Below are positions 23,498 through 32,510 of a stretch of 40,113 bases of DNA, piece after piece (position 1 is the stretch's first letter; every line of letters begins with the position of its first letter). Below the pieces are notes generated by a model. The model saw only the letters and a list, made by a program, of their open reading frames with translations, did no database searches and was not told the origin of the DNA. A program made the position numbers and the translations under genes. Source of the DNA: an uncultured Bacteroidota bacterium (lineage in GTDB: Bacteria > Bacteroidota > Bacteroidia > Bacteroidales > UBA12481); the NCBI GenBank assembly GCA_903851365.1, contig CAINOB010000111.1:1-40113 (forward strand), read 5' to 3'.

Positions 23498-24837
23498 TAA
23501 AACCACTTAAAATCAGTCTTGTATTCATCCTGGCGTTAACGCTTGCCGGAACCGCCAAAGCGCAAACGCAGGAATTTACACTTAAACAGGCCCAGGATTA
23601 TGCAGTGCAACATAATTTTCAGGCCCGCAATGCAGTCATCGATATTGAACTGGCCGTTAAAAAAATCAGGGAAACTTTGGCTTCCGGATTACCCCAGGCT
23701 CAAGCCAGCCTTGGATACACCAACTTCATCAATCTTGCTACCCAGCTGATTCCGGCCGAATTTTTCGGGGGAAAGAAGGGCGAATTCATGGAAGTGCAGT
23801 TTGGTACTAAAAACAACGCTTCCCTTCAAGGGCAACTAAGTCAGCTGGTATACAGCGGATCGTACTTTGTCGGCCTGAAAATGTCGAAAATCGCCCAGCA
23901 AATGACGCAGCTTCAATTCGAAAAAGTTCAGCAGGATGTCAGGCAGGCAATTGCATCGGCCTATATTCTCTGCCTGGTAGCCGAGAAAAATCAGGAGTTG
24001 ATGAAGGAAACCATTACCACGATGGAATCGCTGGTAAAAGATTCGAAAGCACTGATGGAAAAGGGATTCATGCAGGAAACTGATGTTGATAAACTTTCGC
24101 TCCTGCTTGGCGACCTGAAAACCAATCAGCTAAATGCCGCAAACCAGGTACGGAACGTATATTCCCTGTTGAAATTCAACATGGGACTGACGATAAACGA
24201 TGAAATCAAGCTGACGGAAAATCTTGATGTGCTGATGTTGGCTACTGATCCTGAAGGTCTGATGTCGCAAGCTTATAATCAGACTGATAACGTCACTCAC
24301 AAATTGATGGAAGCCCAGACCGGCCTATCGAGATTACAGGTCAAGCTGGCCCAGACAGAATATCAGCCTACCGTTTCGGCCTTTTTATCGCAAACAGAAA
24401 ATGCACAGAGAAATACGTTTTCATTTTTCAGCGCGAATGAAAAATGGTATGCAACAACCATTTTTGGCGTAAATGTGGCCATCCCGATATTCTCATCAGG
24501 AAAACGATATTATAAAGTTCAGGGTGCCAACCTCGAATATGAAAAATCACTGAATACCAAGAGGCAGGTCGATGAAAGCCTCGCCCTGGCTGCCTTAACA
24601 GCAAAAAACAATTTCCAGGTTTCGGTCGAAACATTCCGCAATAAGCGCGACAACTTTGAACTTGCAAAGAAGATATATTCCAAGGACCAGATCCGTTACA
24701 AATCGGGCGTAGCATCGACTACTGACCTTAACCAGACTTATAACTCCCTGCTCCAGGCACAGGGAACTTACCTCGGATCGATCATGGACCTGTTTACAAA
24801 GAAACTTGAGTTACAGAAAGCATACAATCAATTGTGA
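23494..24837 (+). CDS. TolC-family outer membrane efflux protein
   Basis: The protein has 447 residues. The signal peptide ends GTAKAQ (about residue 24), followed by the typical EFTLKQAQDYAVQHNFQARN opening of outer membrane efflux proteins. The two-fold repeat of long helices is visible (REKxx-rich stretches around 170-210 and 370-430), with the second repeat ending DLFTKKLELQKAYNQL. It should form the trimeric exit duct for the pump encoded downstream. I chose ATG 23494, which overlaps the TGA of the regulator; ATG 23488 is two codons longer. Confidence 0.92.
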   Translation: MIKPLKISLVFILALTLAGTAKAQTQEFTLKQAQDYAVQHNFQARNAVIDIELAVKKIRETLASGLPQAQASLGYTNFINLATQLIPAEFFGGKKGEFMEVQFGTKNNASLQGQLSQLVYSGSYFVGLKMSKIAQQMTQLQFEKVQQDVRQAIASAYILCLVAEKNQELMKETITTMESLVKDSKALMEKGFMQETDVDKLSLLLGDLKTNQLNAANQVRNVYSLLKFNMGLTINDEIKLTENLDVLMLATDPEGLMSQAYNQTDNVTHKLMEAQTGLSRLQVKLAQTEYQPTVSAFLSQTENAQRNTFSFFSANEKWYATTIFGVNVAIPIFSSGKRYYKVQGANLEYEKSLNTKRQVDESLALAALTAKNNFQVSVETFRNKRDNFELAKKIYSKDQIRYKSGVASTTDLNQTYNSLLQAQGTYLGSIMDLFTKKLELQKAYNQL

Positions 24838-24862
24838 CAAAAAAATAAACAAAAAAGATAAT

Positions 24863-25990
24863 ATGAAAAAAGTAATCATTCCACTTGTAGCACTGATCGT
24901 TATGGCGGTTTCGTGCAACCAGGAGCGTACCGTTGATAAGATCAATGCTGATCTTGCAAAAACAAAGAAGGAGATCACCTCATTGACAGCAAAACAGACA
25001 GCCTTAGAAGCTGAACTTGCTGTTAAACAACCGGTTAAAGAAGAAAAAGTTACCAAGGTGGTTGTTGAAACTGTCAAGAAGATAAATTTTACAGATTATA
25101 TAGAATCGAACGGCATGGTTGAGGCAGTGAAAGCTGCATCCATCAGTCCTGAAATGGGAGGAAAAATTGCATCGATCCCGGTAAAGGTGGGCCAGCAAGT
25201 CAGGAAAGGCCAGCTTTTAATGGTACTGGATTCAAAAGTTATGGAAAGCGGCCTGGTTGAACTTCAGAAAGGTCTGGAGATGGTCGTAACCACCTACAAC
25301 AAACAGAAGGAATTATGGGATCAGGGCGTGGGATCGGAAATGCAGTATCTGCAAATTAAAAACAGCAAGGAATCTCTGGAGAGTAAGATGGCCACAATCA
25401 AATCGCAGCTCGAACTCACCAAAATCTATGCCCCATTTGATGGAAGGGTTGAAAAGATTGCCATGAAAGTTGGCGAACTGGCCTCTCCCGGTCGCGGTAT
25501 CGTTGATGTCGTTAACCTGTCGAGTCTGTACGTAAATACCGAAGTTTCCGAAGCATTTATGCAAACGGTTAACAAAGGCGACACCGTGAGTATTGAATTT
25601 CCAAACCTTCCCGGCGTAGTAAAAACAATTCCGATTTCTTACAAAGGCGACGTGATAAATCCTCAGAGCCGGACCTTCAGCGTGCGAGTTGAAATTCCTA
25701 ATACTGCCCAGGAAATTAAACCTAATATGCTTGCTAATATGAAGATACGTGTAATCAACCTCCCAAATGCGGTAGTTGTTCCAACTGCTCTTATCCGTCA
25801 GGATGTGGAAGGATCTTATGTATTTTCTGTACAGGGTTCCACGGAAAGAAAAGCACACAAGGTTTATCTTAAAACTGGTAGTTCCGATGGTAGTATGACC
25901 GTGGTAGAAGGCGGCCTTATCGGAGGGGAAATGATTATCAGCCAGGGTTACAACCATGTGAAAGAAGGCAGCCTGGTTACCTGGAATTAA
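24863..25990 (+). CDS. RND efflux periplasmic adaptor (membrane fusion protein) lipoprotein
   Basis: The protein has 375 residues. A lipobox MAVSC places the acylated Cys at 18. A short coiled coil follows (about 25-55), then the barrel-sandwich hybrid domain (ASISPEMGGKIASIPVKVGQ, KGQLLMVLDS), a helical hairpin (about 130-185), the return strand IYAPFDGRVEKIAMKVGELA and a beta-barrel (VNTEVSEAFMQTVNKGDTVS). It links the inner membrane pump to the TolC duct. The longer frame to 24806 starts inside the upstream gene and lacks a signal peptide. The pump gene follows after 23 bases. Confidence 0.93.
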   Translation: MKKVIIPLVALIVMAVSCNQERTVDKINADLAKTKKEITSLTAKQTALEAELAVKQPVKEEKVTKVVVETVKKINFTDYIESNGMVEAVKAASISPEMGGKIASIPVKVGQQVRKGQLLMVLDSKVMESGLVELQKGLEMVVTTYNKQKELWDQGVGSEMQYLQIKNSKESLESKMATIKSQLELTKIYAPFDGRVEKIAMKVGELASPGRGIVDVVNLSSLYVNTEVSEAFMQTVNKGDTVSIEFPNLPGVVKTIPISYKGDVINPQSRTFSVRVEIPNTAQEIKPNMLANMKIRVINLPNAVVVPTALIRQDVEGSYVFSVQGSTERKAHKVYLKTGSSDGSMTVVEGGLIGGEMIISQGYNHVKEGSLVTWN

Positions 25991-26013
25991 TATCAACAGA
26001 ACTGAAAAATCAG

Positions 26014-29000
26014 ATGGAAAATAATGATAAACTGCTGATCAGGGATTTTAAACTAACGACCCTGGCGCTGAAAAATAAAAGCACCATATATCTGCTGGCA
26101 ATCATGCTCATGATATTCGGTGTTATCTCTTACGTTAGAATGCCTAAAGAGTTGTTCCCGGAAATCAATTACCCAACCGTCTTTGTACAGACAGTATATC
26201 CGGGGAACTCACCTGAAGATATTGAGAACCTCATTACCCGGCCGCTGGAAAATGAGCTGCAAACGGTAAAGGGAATCAAGAATCTTAAATCCAATTCATT
26301 GCAGGATTTTTCGATGATCTTTGTCGAGTTTCAGACCAACGTAAATATCAAATCCGCTTTGCTCGATGTTAAGGATGCCATTGATAAAACCAAGAGCAAA
26401 CTTCCAACCGATCTGAGGACCGAGCCAAGCGCTATTAACTTTGATTTCAATTCATTGCCGATTCTGAATGTCAATCTCTCCGGGGATTATTCATTGACTC
26501 AGCTCAAGAATTATGCGGAATATCTGAAAGATGAGATCGAGCGTATCAATGAAGTCTCAAAAGTTGATATTACAGGTGTCGACGACCGTAAGATTCTGGT
26601 TGAAGTGGATCTTCCGAAAATGGAAGCTTTGGGAGTAAGTTTTACCACCGTGGAAAACGTGATGCGCATGGAAAACATGTCCATGTCGGGCGGAGAGGTC
26701 AAGATCGGAAAAACACGCCGTACCGTTCGAACAGTGGGCGAATTCAAGACTATTGATGATATCAGGAACATTGTGATTCGTCAGGATCCGACAAATACGG
26801 TTTACCTGAAAGATATTGCCAACGTTACAGATGGTTTCGGAGACAAAAAATCATATGCACGTTTGGATGGACGGCCCGTTGTAACGCTTAATGTGGTCAA
26901 GAAATCGGGTGAAAACCTGATCTCTGCCACACAATCAACCTTTGCCGCGATCGATGCTGCAAAGAAAGACGGATCGGTACCTTCGGATCTGCGCGTTGAT
27001 TATACCATGGACCAGTCGAAATCAATCAAGAGGCAACTGGGTGAGCTGGAGAACAGTATTGTCATGGGTATCGTACTGGTAATCACGATTTTGTTCCTGT
27101 TTCTCGGACTCCGCAATGCGCTGATTGTTGGTTTGGCTATTCCAATGTCGCTCTTGATGACTTTTGTGTTCCTGACTATTCAGGGTGCGCAGATAAATAT
27201 GATTGTGCTGTTTTCACTGATCCTTGCATTGGGGATGCTTGTCGATGATGCGATTGTGGTGATGGAGGTCATCACGCGATTCCGGGAAAAGGGATATTCC
27301 AAATTCGATGCCTCGAGGCTGGCTGTCGGGGAGATTGCCATCCCTGTTATCACCTCCACGCTAACCACGGTAGTTGCTTTCCTTCCCCTGATGTTCTGGG
27401 GCGGCATGATGGGTGAATTCATGAAATATATGCCTATAACCCTGATGGTTGTGCTGGGAGCTTCATTGGTTGTTGCATTGGTATTTGTTCCTGTGTTCAC
27501 TGGTTCATTTGAATCACACGATCACGACAAACCACACAGCAGCAGACGGATCTTTATGTCTGCAGGAATTATTGCAGCGGTTTCGGCACTGTTTTATGTG
27601 ACCCACATTACCTGGCTGGCCAATTTGCTCGCATTGTTTGTCATCCTGATGATCATGCACCAGTTGTTCATGAAGCAGGTAGGATATTGGTTCAGTGAAA
27701 TTATGATGGTGAAATTTGAGAAGTTCTATCTTCGGCTGATCCGTTATACACTCAATGGAAAACGTCCTGCCATCTTCCTTACCGGAACGGTTGTGCTTCT
27801 AGTTGTGACTATGATGTTTTTCAGCGCCCGCCATGGACAAACCCGTCTGTTCCCGGAAGGGGAGCCGCCCATGATCAACATTTTTGCCGAGTTGCCATTA
27901 GGAAGTGATATTACCCTTACCGATTCCGTAGCACAGGTGATGGAAGCAAAAACCCGCGAAGTGCTTGGTGATAACATGAAACTGGTAAAATCGATGCTTA
28001 CCCTGGTTGGGACAGGTGTTCGACGAAACGACGAGTATGCAGGAGGCGAAACTCCGCACAAGGCCCGGGTTCAGCTTAACTTTGTCGATTACGAATATCG
28101 GAATGGAGTGAACACCAATAAAATTATGGAGGACCTAAGCAATGCCTTCATTGGTAAATACCCGGGCATAGAATTCTATCTCGAGAAACAGAAATCGGGA
28201 CCTCCAACGGGTAATGCCATTAACATTGAGATTTCAGGAAAGCAGTTCGATCAGTTGCTTGCCTATGCCGATACGGTTCAGAATAAAATTGAAGCATCCG
28301 GAATTCAAGGCATCGAAGGTCTGAAGGCTGATATTGAGCTGGGTAAACCTGAATTATTGGTAAAAATAAACCGAGATAAAGCACAGCGCTATGGCCTTTC
28401 GACCATGGTGATCGCTTCCACAATCCGTACCGCACTGTACGGCAAAGAGATATCGAACTTTAAGGTTGGAGAAGATGAGTATCCTATCGAAATTCGCCTG
28501 GCTGAAGCTTACCGTTATGATCTTAGCAGTTTGATGAATCAGAAGGTAAGTTCGATGAATATGGCAACCGGACAGATGATTCAGGTTCCGATTTCAGCGG
28601 TTGCTGATTTCACTTACAGCACTACATTCGGGTCAGTAAACCGTAAGAATGTTGAGCGAACGGTAACTTTGTACTCCAACGCAAAAGCGGGTTACAACTC
28701 TACCACTGTCAATAAACAGCTCATATCACTGCTTAAAGATATGCCGCTTCCTGACGGATATGCCATTCATTTCACTGGTGAACAGGAGCAGACTGAAAGC
28801 AGCTCGATGTTCATGATGGAGGCTATGCTGCTGGTTCTGGCACTGATCTTTGTGATACTGGTCACCCAATTCAACTCATTCGGCAAGACCATGATCATCC
28901 TTACCGGGATCTTCTTCAGTATTATCGGAGTATTCTTCGGTCTGGCCCTTTTCAAGCTCGATTTCATCATCATCATGACAGGCATCGGAATAATAGCATT

Positions 29001-29439
29001 GGCGGGTATTGTTGTCAAAAACGGTATCGTGCTGGTGGATTACATTTCGCTCCTGAAAGAGAGGAAACGCCTCGAATTAGGGTTACCCAGCGGGGCCCCG
29101 CTTGCTAAGGAAATATCAAAAGAATGCATCATTGAAGGTGGGCAAACAAGGTTACGTCCGGTAATCATGACCGCATTAACTACCATTCTTGGGATGTTAC
29201 CGTTGGCTGTAGGTATCAACATAGATTTGATAGGACTTTTCACCGAATTTAAGCCCAATATCTATTTCGGGGGCGACAACGTACTGTTCTGGGGACCTAT
29301 GTCACAGGCCATTATCTTCGGATTGGTGTTCTCGACTTTCCTGACACTGGTTATTGTTCCGGTGATGTATCAGGTTGCCCAGCAGACGAATATAAGGCTG
29401 TCGCCGAGAAAAAGGAAGGCGCTTAGAGAGAGAAGTTAG
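26014..29439 (+). CDS. RND-family efflux pump (AcrB/HAE type)
   Basis: The protein has 1141 residues, about 100 longer than typical AcrB. The pattern is classic: a first transmembrane helix (about 24-44), a porter domain beginning RMPKELFPEINYPTVFVQT, transmembrane helices 2-6, a central loop and a second half repeating the plan. The proton-relay aspartates are in LGMLVDDAIVVME (D411, D412). The extra length lies between the first helix bundle and the second porter domain (about 500-590), with a histidine-containing stretch (ESHDHDKPHSS) and added hydrophobic segments. It should export drugs, lipids or metabolites by proton antiport together with the two upstream products. The operon ends at a hairpin pair. 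Confidence 0.95.
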   Translation: MENNDKLLIRDFKLTTLALKNKSTIYLLAIMLMIFGVISYVRMPKELFPEINYPTVFVQTVYPGNSPEDIENLITRPLENELQTVKGIKNLKSNSLQDFSMIFVEFQTNVNIKSALLDVKDAIDKTKSKLPTDLRTEPSAINFDFNSLPILNVNLSGDYSLTQLKNYAEYLKDEIERINEVSKVDITGVDDRKILVEVDLPKMEALGVSFTTVENVMRMENMSMSGGEVKIGKTRRTVRTVGEFKTIDDIRNIVIRQDPTNTVYLKDIANVTDGFGDKKSYARLDGRPVVTLNVVKKSGENLISATQSTFAAIDAAKKDGSVPSDLRVDYTMDQSKSIKRQLGELENSIVMGIVLVITILFLFLGLRNALIVGLAIPMSLLMTFVFLTIQGAQINMIVLFSLILALGMLVDDAIVVMEVITRFREKGYSKFDASRLAVGEIAIPVITSTLTTVVAFLPLMFWGGMMGEFMKYMPITLMVVLGASLVVALVFVPVFTGSFESHDHDKPHSSRRIFMSAGIIAAVSALFYVTHITWLANLLALFVILMIMHQLFMKQVGYWFSEIMMVKFEKFYLRLIRYTLNGKRPAIFLTGTVVLLVVTMMFFSARHGQTRLFPEGEPPMINIFAELPLGSDITLTDSVAQVMEAKTREVLGDNMKLVKSMLTLVGTGVRRNDEYAGGETPHKARVQLNFVDYEYRNGVNTNKIMEDLSNAFIGKYPGIEFYLEKQKSGPPTGNAINIEISGKQFDQLLAYADTVQNKIEASGIQGIEGLKADIELGKPELLVKINRDKAQRYGLSTMVIASTIRTALYGKEISNFKVGEDEYPIEIRLAEAYRYDLSSLMNQKVSSMNMATGQMIQVPISAVADFTYSTTFGSVNRKNVERTVTLYSNAKAGYNSTTVNKQLISLLKDMPLPDGYAIHFTGEQEQTESSSMFMMEAMLLVLALIFVILVTQFNSFGKTMIILTGIFFSIIGVFFGLALFKLDFIIIMTGIGIIALAGIVVKNGIVLVDYISLLKERKRLELGLPSGAPLAKEISKECIIEGGQTRLRPVIMTALTTILGMLPLAVGINIDLIGLFTEFKPNIYFGGDNVLFWGPMSQAIIFGLVFSTFLTLVIVPVMYQVAQQTNIRLSPRKRKALRERS

Positions 29440-29460
29440 GAAGGGTTAGATTCACACAAA

Positions 29461-29543
29461 ACCCCCAGGCTGAAACCTGGGGTTAGTCATATCGCTCTGT
29501 ATCAAGCTGTATGAATAACCCCAGACTTCAGTCTGGGGGTTTC
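29461..29543. terminator. Hairpin pair between convergent genes (bidirectional terminator)
   Basis: CCCCAGG-ctgaaa-CCTGGGG (29463-29482) and ACCCCAGAC-ttca-GTCTGGGGGT (29518-29540, followed by tt) are two stable hairpins in the 126-base gap between the pump gene (plus) and the cytochrome gene (minus). The two stems are related in sequence, so they could also pair with each other. Confidence 0.7.
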
Positions 29544-29565
29544 TGCCAAAGGAATCTCCTACTTA

Positions 29566-29883
29566 TTAATTGCCCCTGGTGACGTATTTTGTCAGCTGGG
29601 TAACTTCAGCAGTGGTCAGACTGGTTCGGCTGGTCATGCCGGGTAAAATGCTCTTCCATTGCGATGCGGAATAATCATCCGGAATTGGCAGCGTATGGCA
29701 ACGCCCGCAATTGTTGATGAATAAGGTTCGGCCTGCCTGCAGGTCGGCAAGGGTTGCAGTGGCAGTGGCATCGGCGGCGGTTGGAACATAAGCCGATGGT
29801 GTCGAGACTTTTGAACATCCGAAGACAGCTGTGGCCAATATTACGGCAAACAGCAATTTGGAACCTGACTTTAGCACTTTCAT
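29566..29883 (-). CDS. Small monoheme cytochrome c lipoprotein
   Basis: The protein has 105 residues. The lipoprotein signal ends VFGC (Cys 23). A single heme c site, NNCGRCHTLP, lies at about 57-66, and a likely axial methionine is in LPGMTS near residue 85. Family members act as periplasmic electron carriers or as fused sensor parts. It follows the T9SS protease gene on the same strand after 106 bases, but nothing shows a functional link between the two. Confidence 0.88.
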   Translation of the reverse strand: MKVLKSGSKLLFAVILATAVFGCSKVSTPSAYVPTAADATATATLADLQAGRTLFINNCGRCHTLPIPDDYSASQWKSILPGMTSRTSLTTAEVTQLTKYVTRGN

Positions 29884-29989
29884 TCTTTAAAAACTTTGAT
29901 TAATGCAAATATGTAATTATTTAGATAATATAACTTATTTGCACTCCCAATAATTGTGTGCGAGTCAATTGAATTGGTATTCGGGTAAT

Positions 29990-32458
29990 TTACCTGACAA
30001 GAATCATCTTCCCGGTTTCCTTCTGGGTACCGATAGTAAGACGATACAAATAGGTACCGGGATTCACATCGCGGTTCGACATATCGCGGGCATTCCAATA
30101 GTAAGTAAATGAACCGGGCAGCAGAGTTTTATCGATCAGCTCCATGATTTTACGACCTGAAAAATCATAAATCTCAAGTTTCACCGGCGATTCCTCGTTA
30201 AGTTTGAATGATATGCCAGTGGAACGACGGAACGGATTTGGATAATTTGTGCTTTTAATGGTCGTAGTATCGTGCGATATGGTGGAGATAGGAACTGTTT
30301 CGTACTGAACCTGATTATACGCATCGGTAACCTTGACATTGATATTCCAAAGCTTGTTCTTGTCATTCACAATTCCGCTGAGGGTACCGTCTTCGGTGAG
30401 TGCCAGGTTATCAGGAAATGCCAGCGGACTAAAGTTAATCGCATAATTTTCCGACATGAGCTGGTTCTCGCTGATCGAAGCAAATTTATACAAACTCTGA
30501 TCTCCGTTTGATATTCCTACCTGCCAGGGATAGTCGGTCGACGGAACGCTTCTGCTCCCATACCTAAACTCAATTCGCCCATCGGAATGCAGTCTGGCAC
30601 TGACTTTAAGAGGATAAACTTTTAATCCAGTATACACCGAGGCATTCCACTCGAAGGTGACCATGGAATCGGTTGCCGCGTAAATCAGTGCATCACCTGG
30701 CACATTAACCTGGATATCAGCTCCAAAAGGCATAATACACTTTTTCACCTTAAAGATGACATCCTGGTTAATTACATACGGATACTGAATATATTCATTA
30801 TCGTAGAAATAGAGAGTCCCTCGGATATCCACACCCAGGCTGGTATATTTTTGTCCATAAAAAGGGAATTGGAACGGCAGGGTAACCTTTTGAAAAACTT
30901 TTTCGTTTTTAATATTTGAAAGGGTATCCCCTGATATGTCTTCAAATTGCTGGCTATATGCCTTTTCCTGATAATCTTTCACCAACTCCCAGCGATAAGG
31001 CGGCTGACCACCGCTGGCCGCAAGCTGCGCAAAGAATGGCTGACCAAGAACGATATTCGTGAGGGCAGGCTTTTCCACTTTCAGCTTATTGAAATCAAGA
31101 GTTTCGGTGAGGCTGACATAAGTAGCTCCGTTATTGACAATGGGCACTTTCTTTGATTTGGAGATCACCTCATCGGCACTGGTTTTGTAGTTTATCACCG
31201 AGAATTCATCAATCTGACCGGTTGCCGTCCCATTTGGGTCCTTTTCGTCAACAATCAGGAAAAACTTCACCGGAGCGCCGGTCTCAATAGCATTCAGGAG
31301 AGGCGTAATATCCAGTCCTAATTCGAACCGTTTTTGATCGGTCGGGTTTTCGGTATCCAGCAAGGGTGTATTATCTCCCTGGTAGTTAAATATTGGAAAA
31401 CTGAGCGTTTGCTGTGGTTTTGTAGCAGTTGTATCCGAGGAAAATCCAGCCTGAATGCTGATTTTCTTTCTTTGGGTATGCCTCAATACCACCCGCATTG
31501 TAAGCTCGGGATGGTATGTTTTCATAGCCTTGATGAGGTGAACCGAGCGGTTCCATATCCCGCCGTGGTTCCCGTCGCGAGCCACCACACTATATAATAT
31601 GTAAGATTTCCCACCCTTATTCCACCATTCACTCCAGCTGTTGACAGCCATAAAAGCGCCAATTTCCCAGTCGTTCATATCGACGATTCCGTCGCCGTTG
31701 ATGTCGATATCGTTAGTGAACTTACCGTCGTTATTCAGATCCACGCGTACATCATCATTATATCCGACAATCGTGAGGGCATGGCCAACATTGTCTCCAA
31801 AAGTCCAGATCACCGGCCAATCCTCGTTTGTTTGAGGGTCTCTCCAGTTTTTTGTATCCATGCGATCTGAGGAAATCTGAATGCTGGCGACTCCTCCATC
31901 GGGTGAACCTTCATAGTGATCAACCAGATATTGCTTAAACAGGGCAAGCTGTTCCGGGGTTCCAACCTGCAGTGAATAATTCATGGAGATCCGGTTTTGC
32001 ATGGCATTGTAATACTTTTCGTAGCCCGACATCCAAACCCCTGTTGCAGTTTGATAAAATGGATAATCGACGAAATTCGGACATCCGGCAGCTTTAACAA
32101 TTTCCCAGCTATCGAAATAGCTCACTCCCACACCGGCATTTGCGCTATTAAGAAAATTCCAGACAAATCCGGGAGTATACAGGCTTTCGGGTATATCGGC
32201 AGTGGCTTTTCTCAGCCTGTTCATCTCATAGGTGAATACGTAACCAATGCTGCTTGCCTGGTTGCAGCTCCATCCGTATTGATTAATAATTGGTGGAAAA
32301 TAAACTTTCAGGGAATTATCGACGTGGGACGGAAGCCCGGCTCCACCTTTCAAGCGGTAACTTTCCGGTACCGGATAAGGAGGGTAATCACCGATATTCT
32401 GTGAATACCCAGTCATAGCCGAGGCAACAATAAATATAAGGATGATCAGTTTTCTCAT
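29990..32458 (-). CDS. T9SS-secreted papain-like (C1A) cysteine protease
   Basis: The protein has 822 residues. The signal peptide (1-19) ends TGYSQ. The papain-type catalytic set is visible: Q60-YGWS-C65, H226 in NVGHALTIVGY and N273 in AVNSWSEWW. Between His and Asn lies a calcium-binding, dockerin-like stretch (DLNNDGKFTNDI, DINGDGIVDMND). Beta-sandwich domains follow (about 340-730), including a putative Ig domain starting FFAQLAASGGQPPYRWELV. The C-terminus is a type A T9SS sorting domain (about 740-822: NYPNPFRRSTGISF, VKLEIYDFSGRKI, GTYLYRLTIG). The protein should be exported through T9SS and released or anchored at the surface. I chose ATG 32458 because it begins a clean signal peptide; the frame runs to 32518. 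Confidence 0.92.
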   Translation of the reverse strand: MRKLIILIFIVASAMTGYSQNIGDYPPYPVPESYRLKGGAGLPSHVDNSLKVYFPPIINQYGWSCNQASSIGYVFTYEMNRLRKATADIPESLYTPGFVWNFLNSANAGVGVSYFDSWEIVKAAGCPNFVDYPFYQTATGVWMSGYEKYYNAMQNRISMNYSLQVGTPEQLALFKQYLVDHYEGSPDGGVASIQISSDRMDTKNWRDPQTNEDWPVIWTFGDNVGHALTIVGYNDDVRVDLNNDGKFTNDIDINGDGIVDMNDWEIGAFMAVNSWSEWWNKGGKSYILYSVVARDGNHGGIWNRSVHLIKAMKTYHPELTMRVVLRHTQRKKISIQAGFSSDTTATKPQQTLSFPIFNYQGDNTPLLDTENPTDQKRFELGLDITPLLNAIETGAPVKFFLIVDEKDPNGTATGQIDEFSVINYKTSADEVISKSKKVPIVNNGATYVSLTETLDFNKLKVEKPALTNIVLGQPFFAQLAASGGQPPYRWELVKDYQEKAYSQQFEDISGDTLSNIKNEKVFQKVTLPFQFPFYGQKYTSLGVDIRGTLYFYDNEYIQYPYVINQDVIFKVKKCIMPFGADIQVNVPGDALIYAATDSMVTFEWNASVYTGLKVYPLKVSARLHSDGRIEFRYGSRSVPSTDYPWQVGISNGDQSLYKFASISENQLMSENYAINFSPLAFPDNLALTEDGTLSGIVNDKNKLWNINVKVTDAYNQVQYETVPISTISHDTTTIKSTNYPNPFRRSTGISFKLNEESPVKLEIYDFSGRKIMELIDKTLLPGSFTYYWNARDMSNRDVNPGTYLYRLTIGTQKETGKMILVR

Positions 32459-32510
32459 AATCAAAGTCATAAACCGCGTAAATATAGTACGGAATTTTAA
32501 TCTTTGCCTA

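Noticed and set aside
32442-32510. Start at 32442 for the SprB-like gene
   Set aside because: It would overlap the divergent protease start and add residues before a complete signal peptide. 32511 or GTG 32556 are better.
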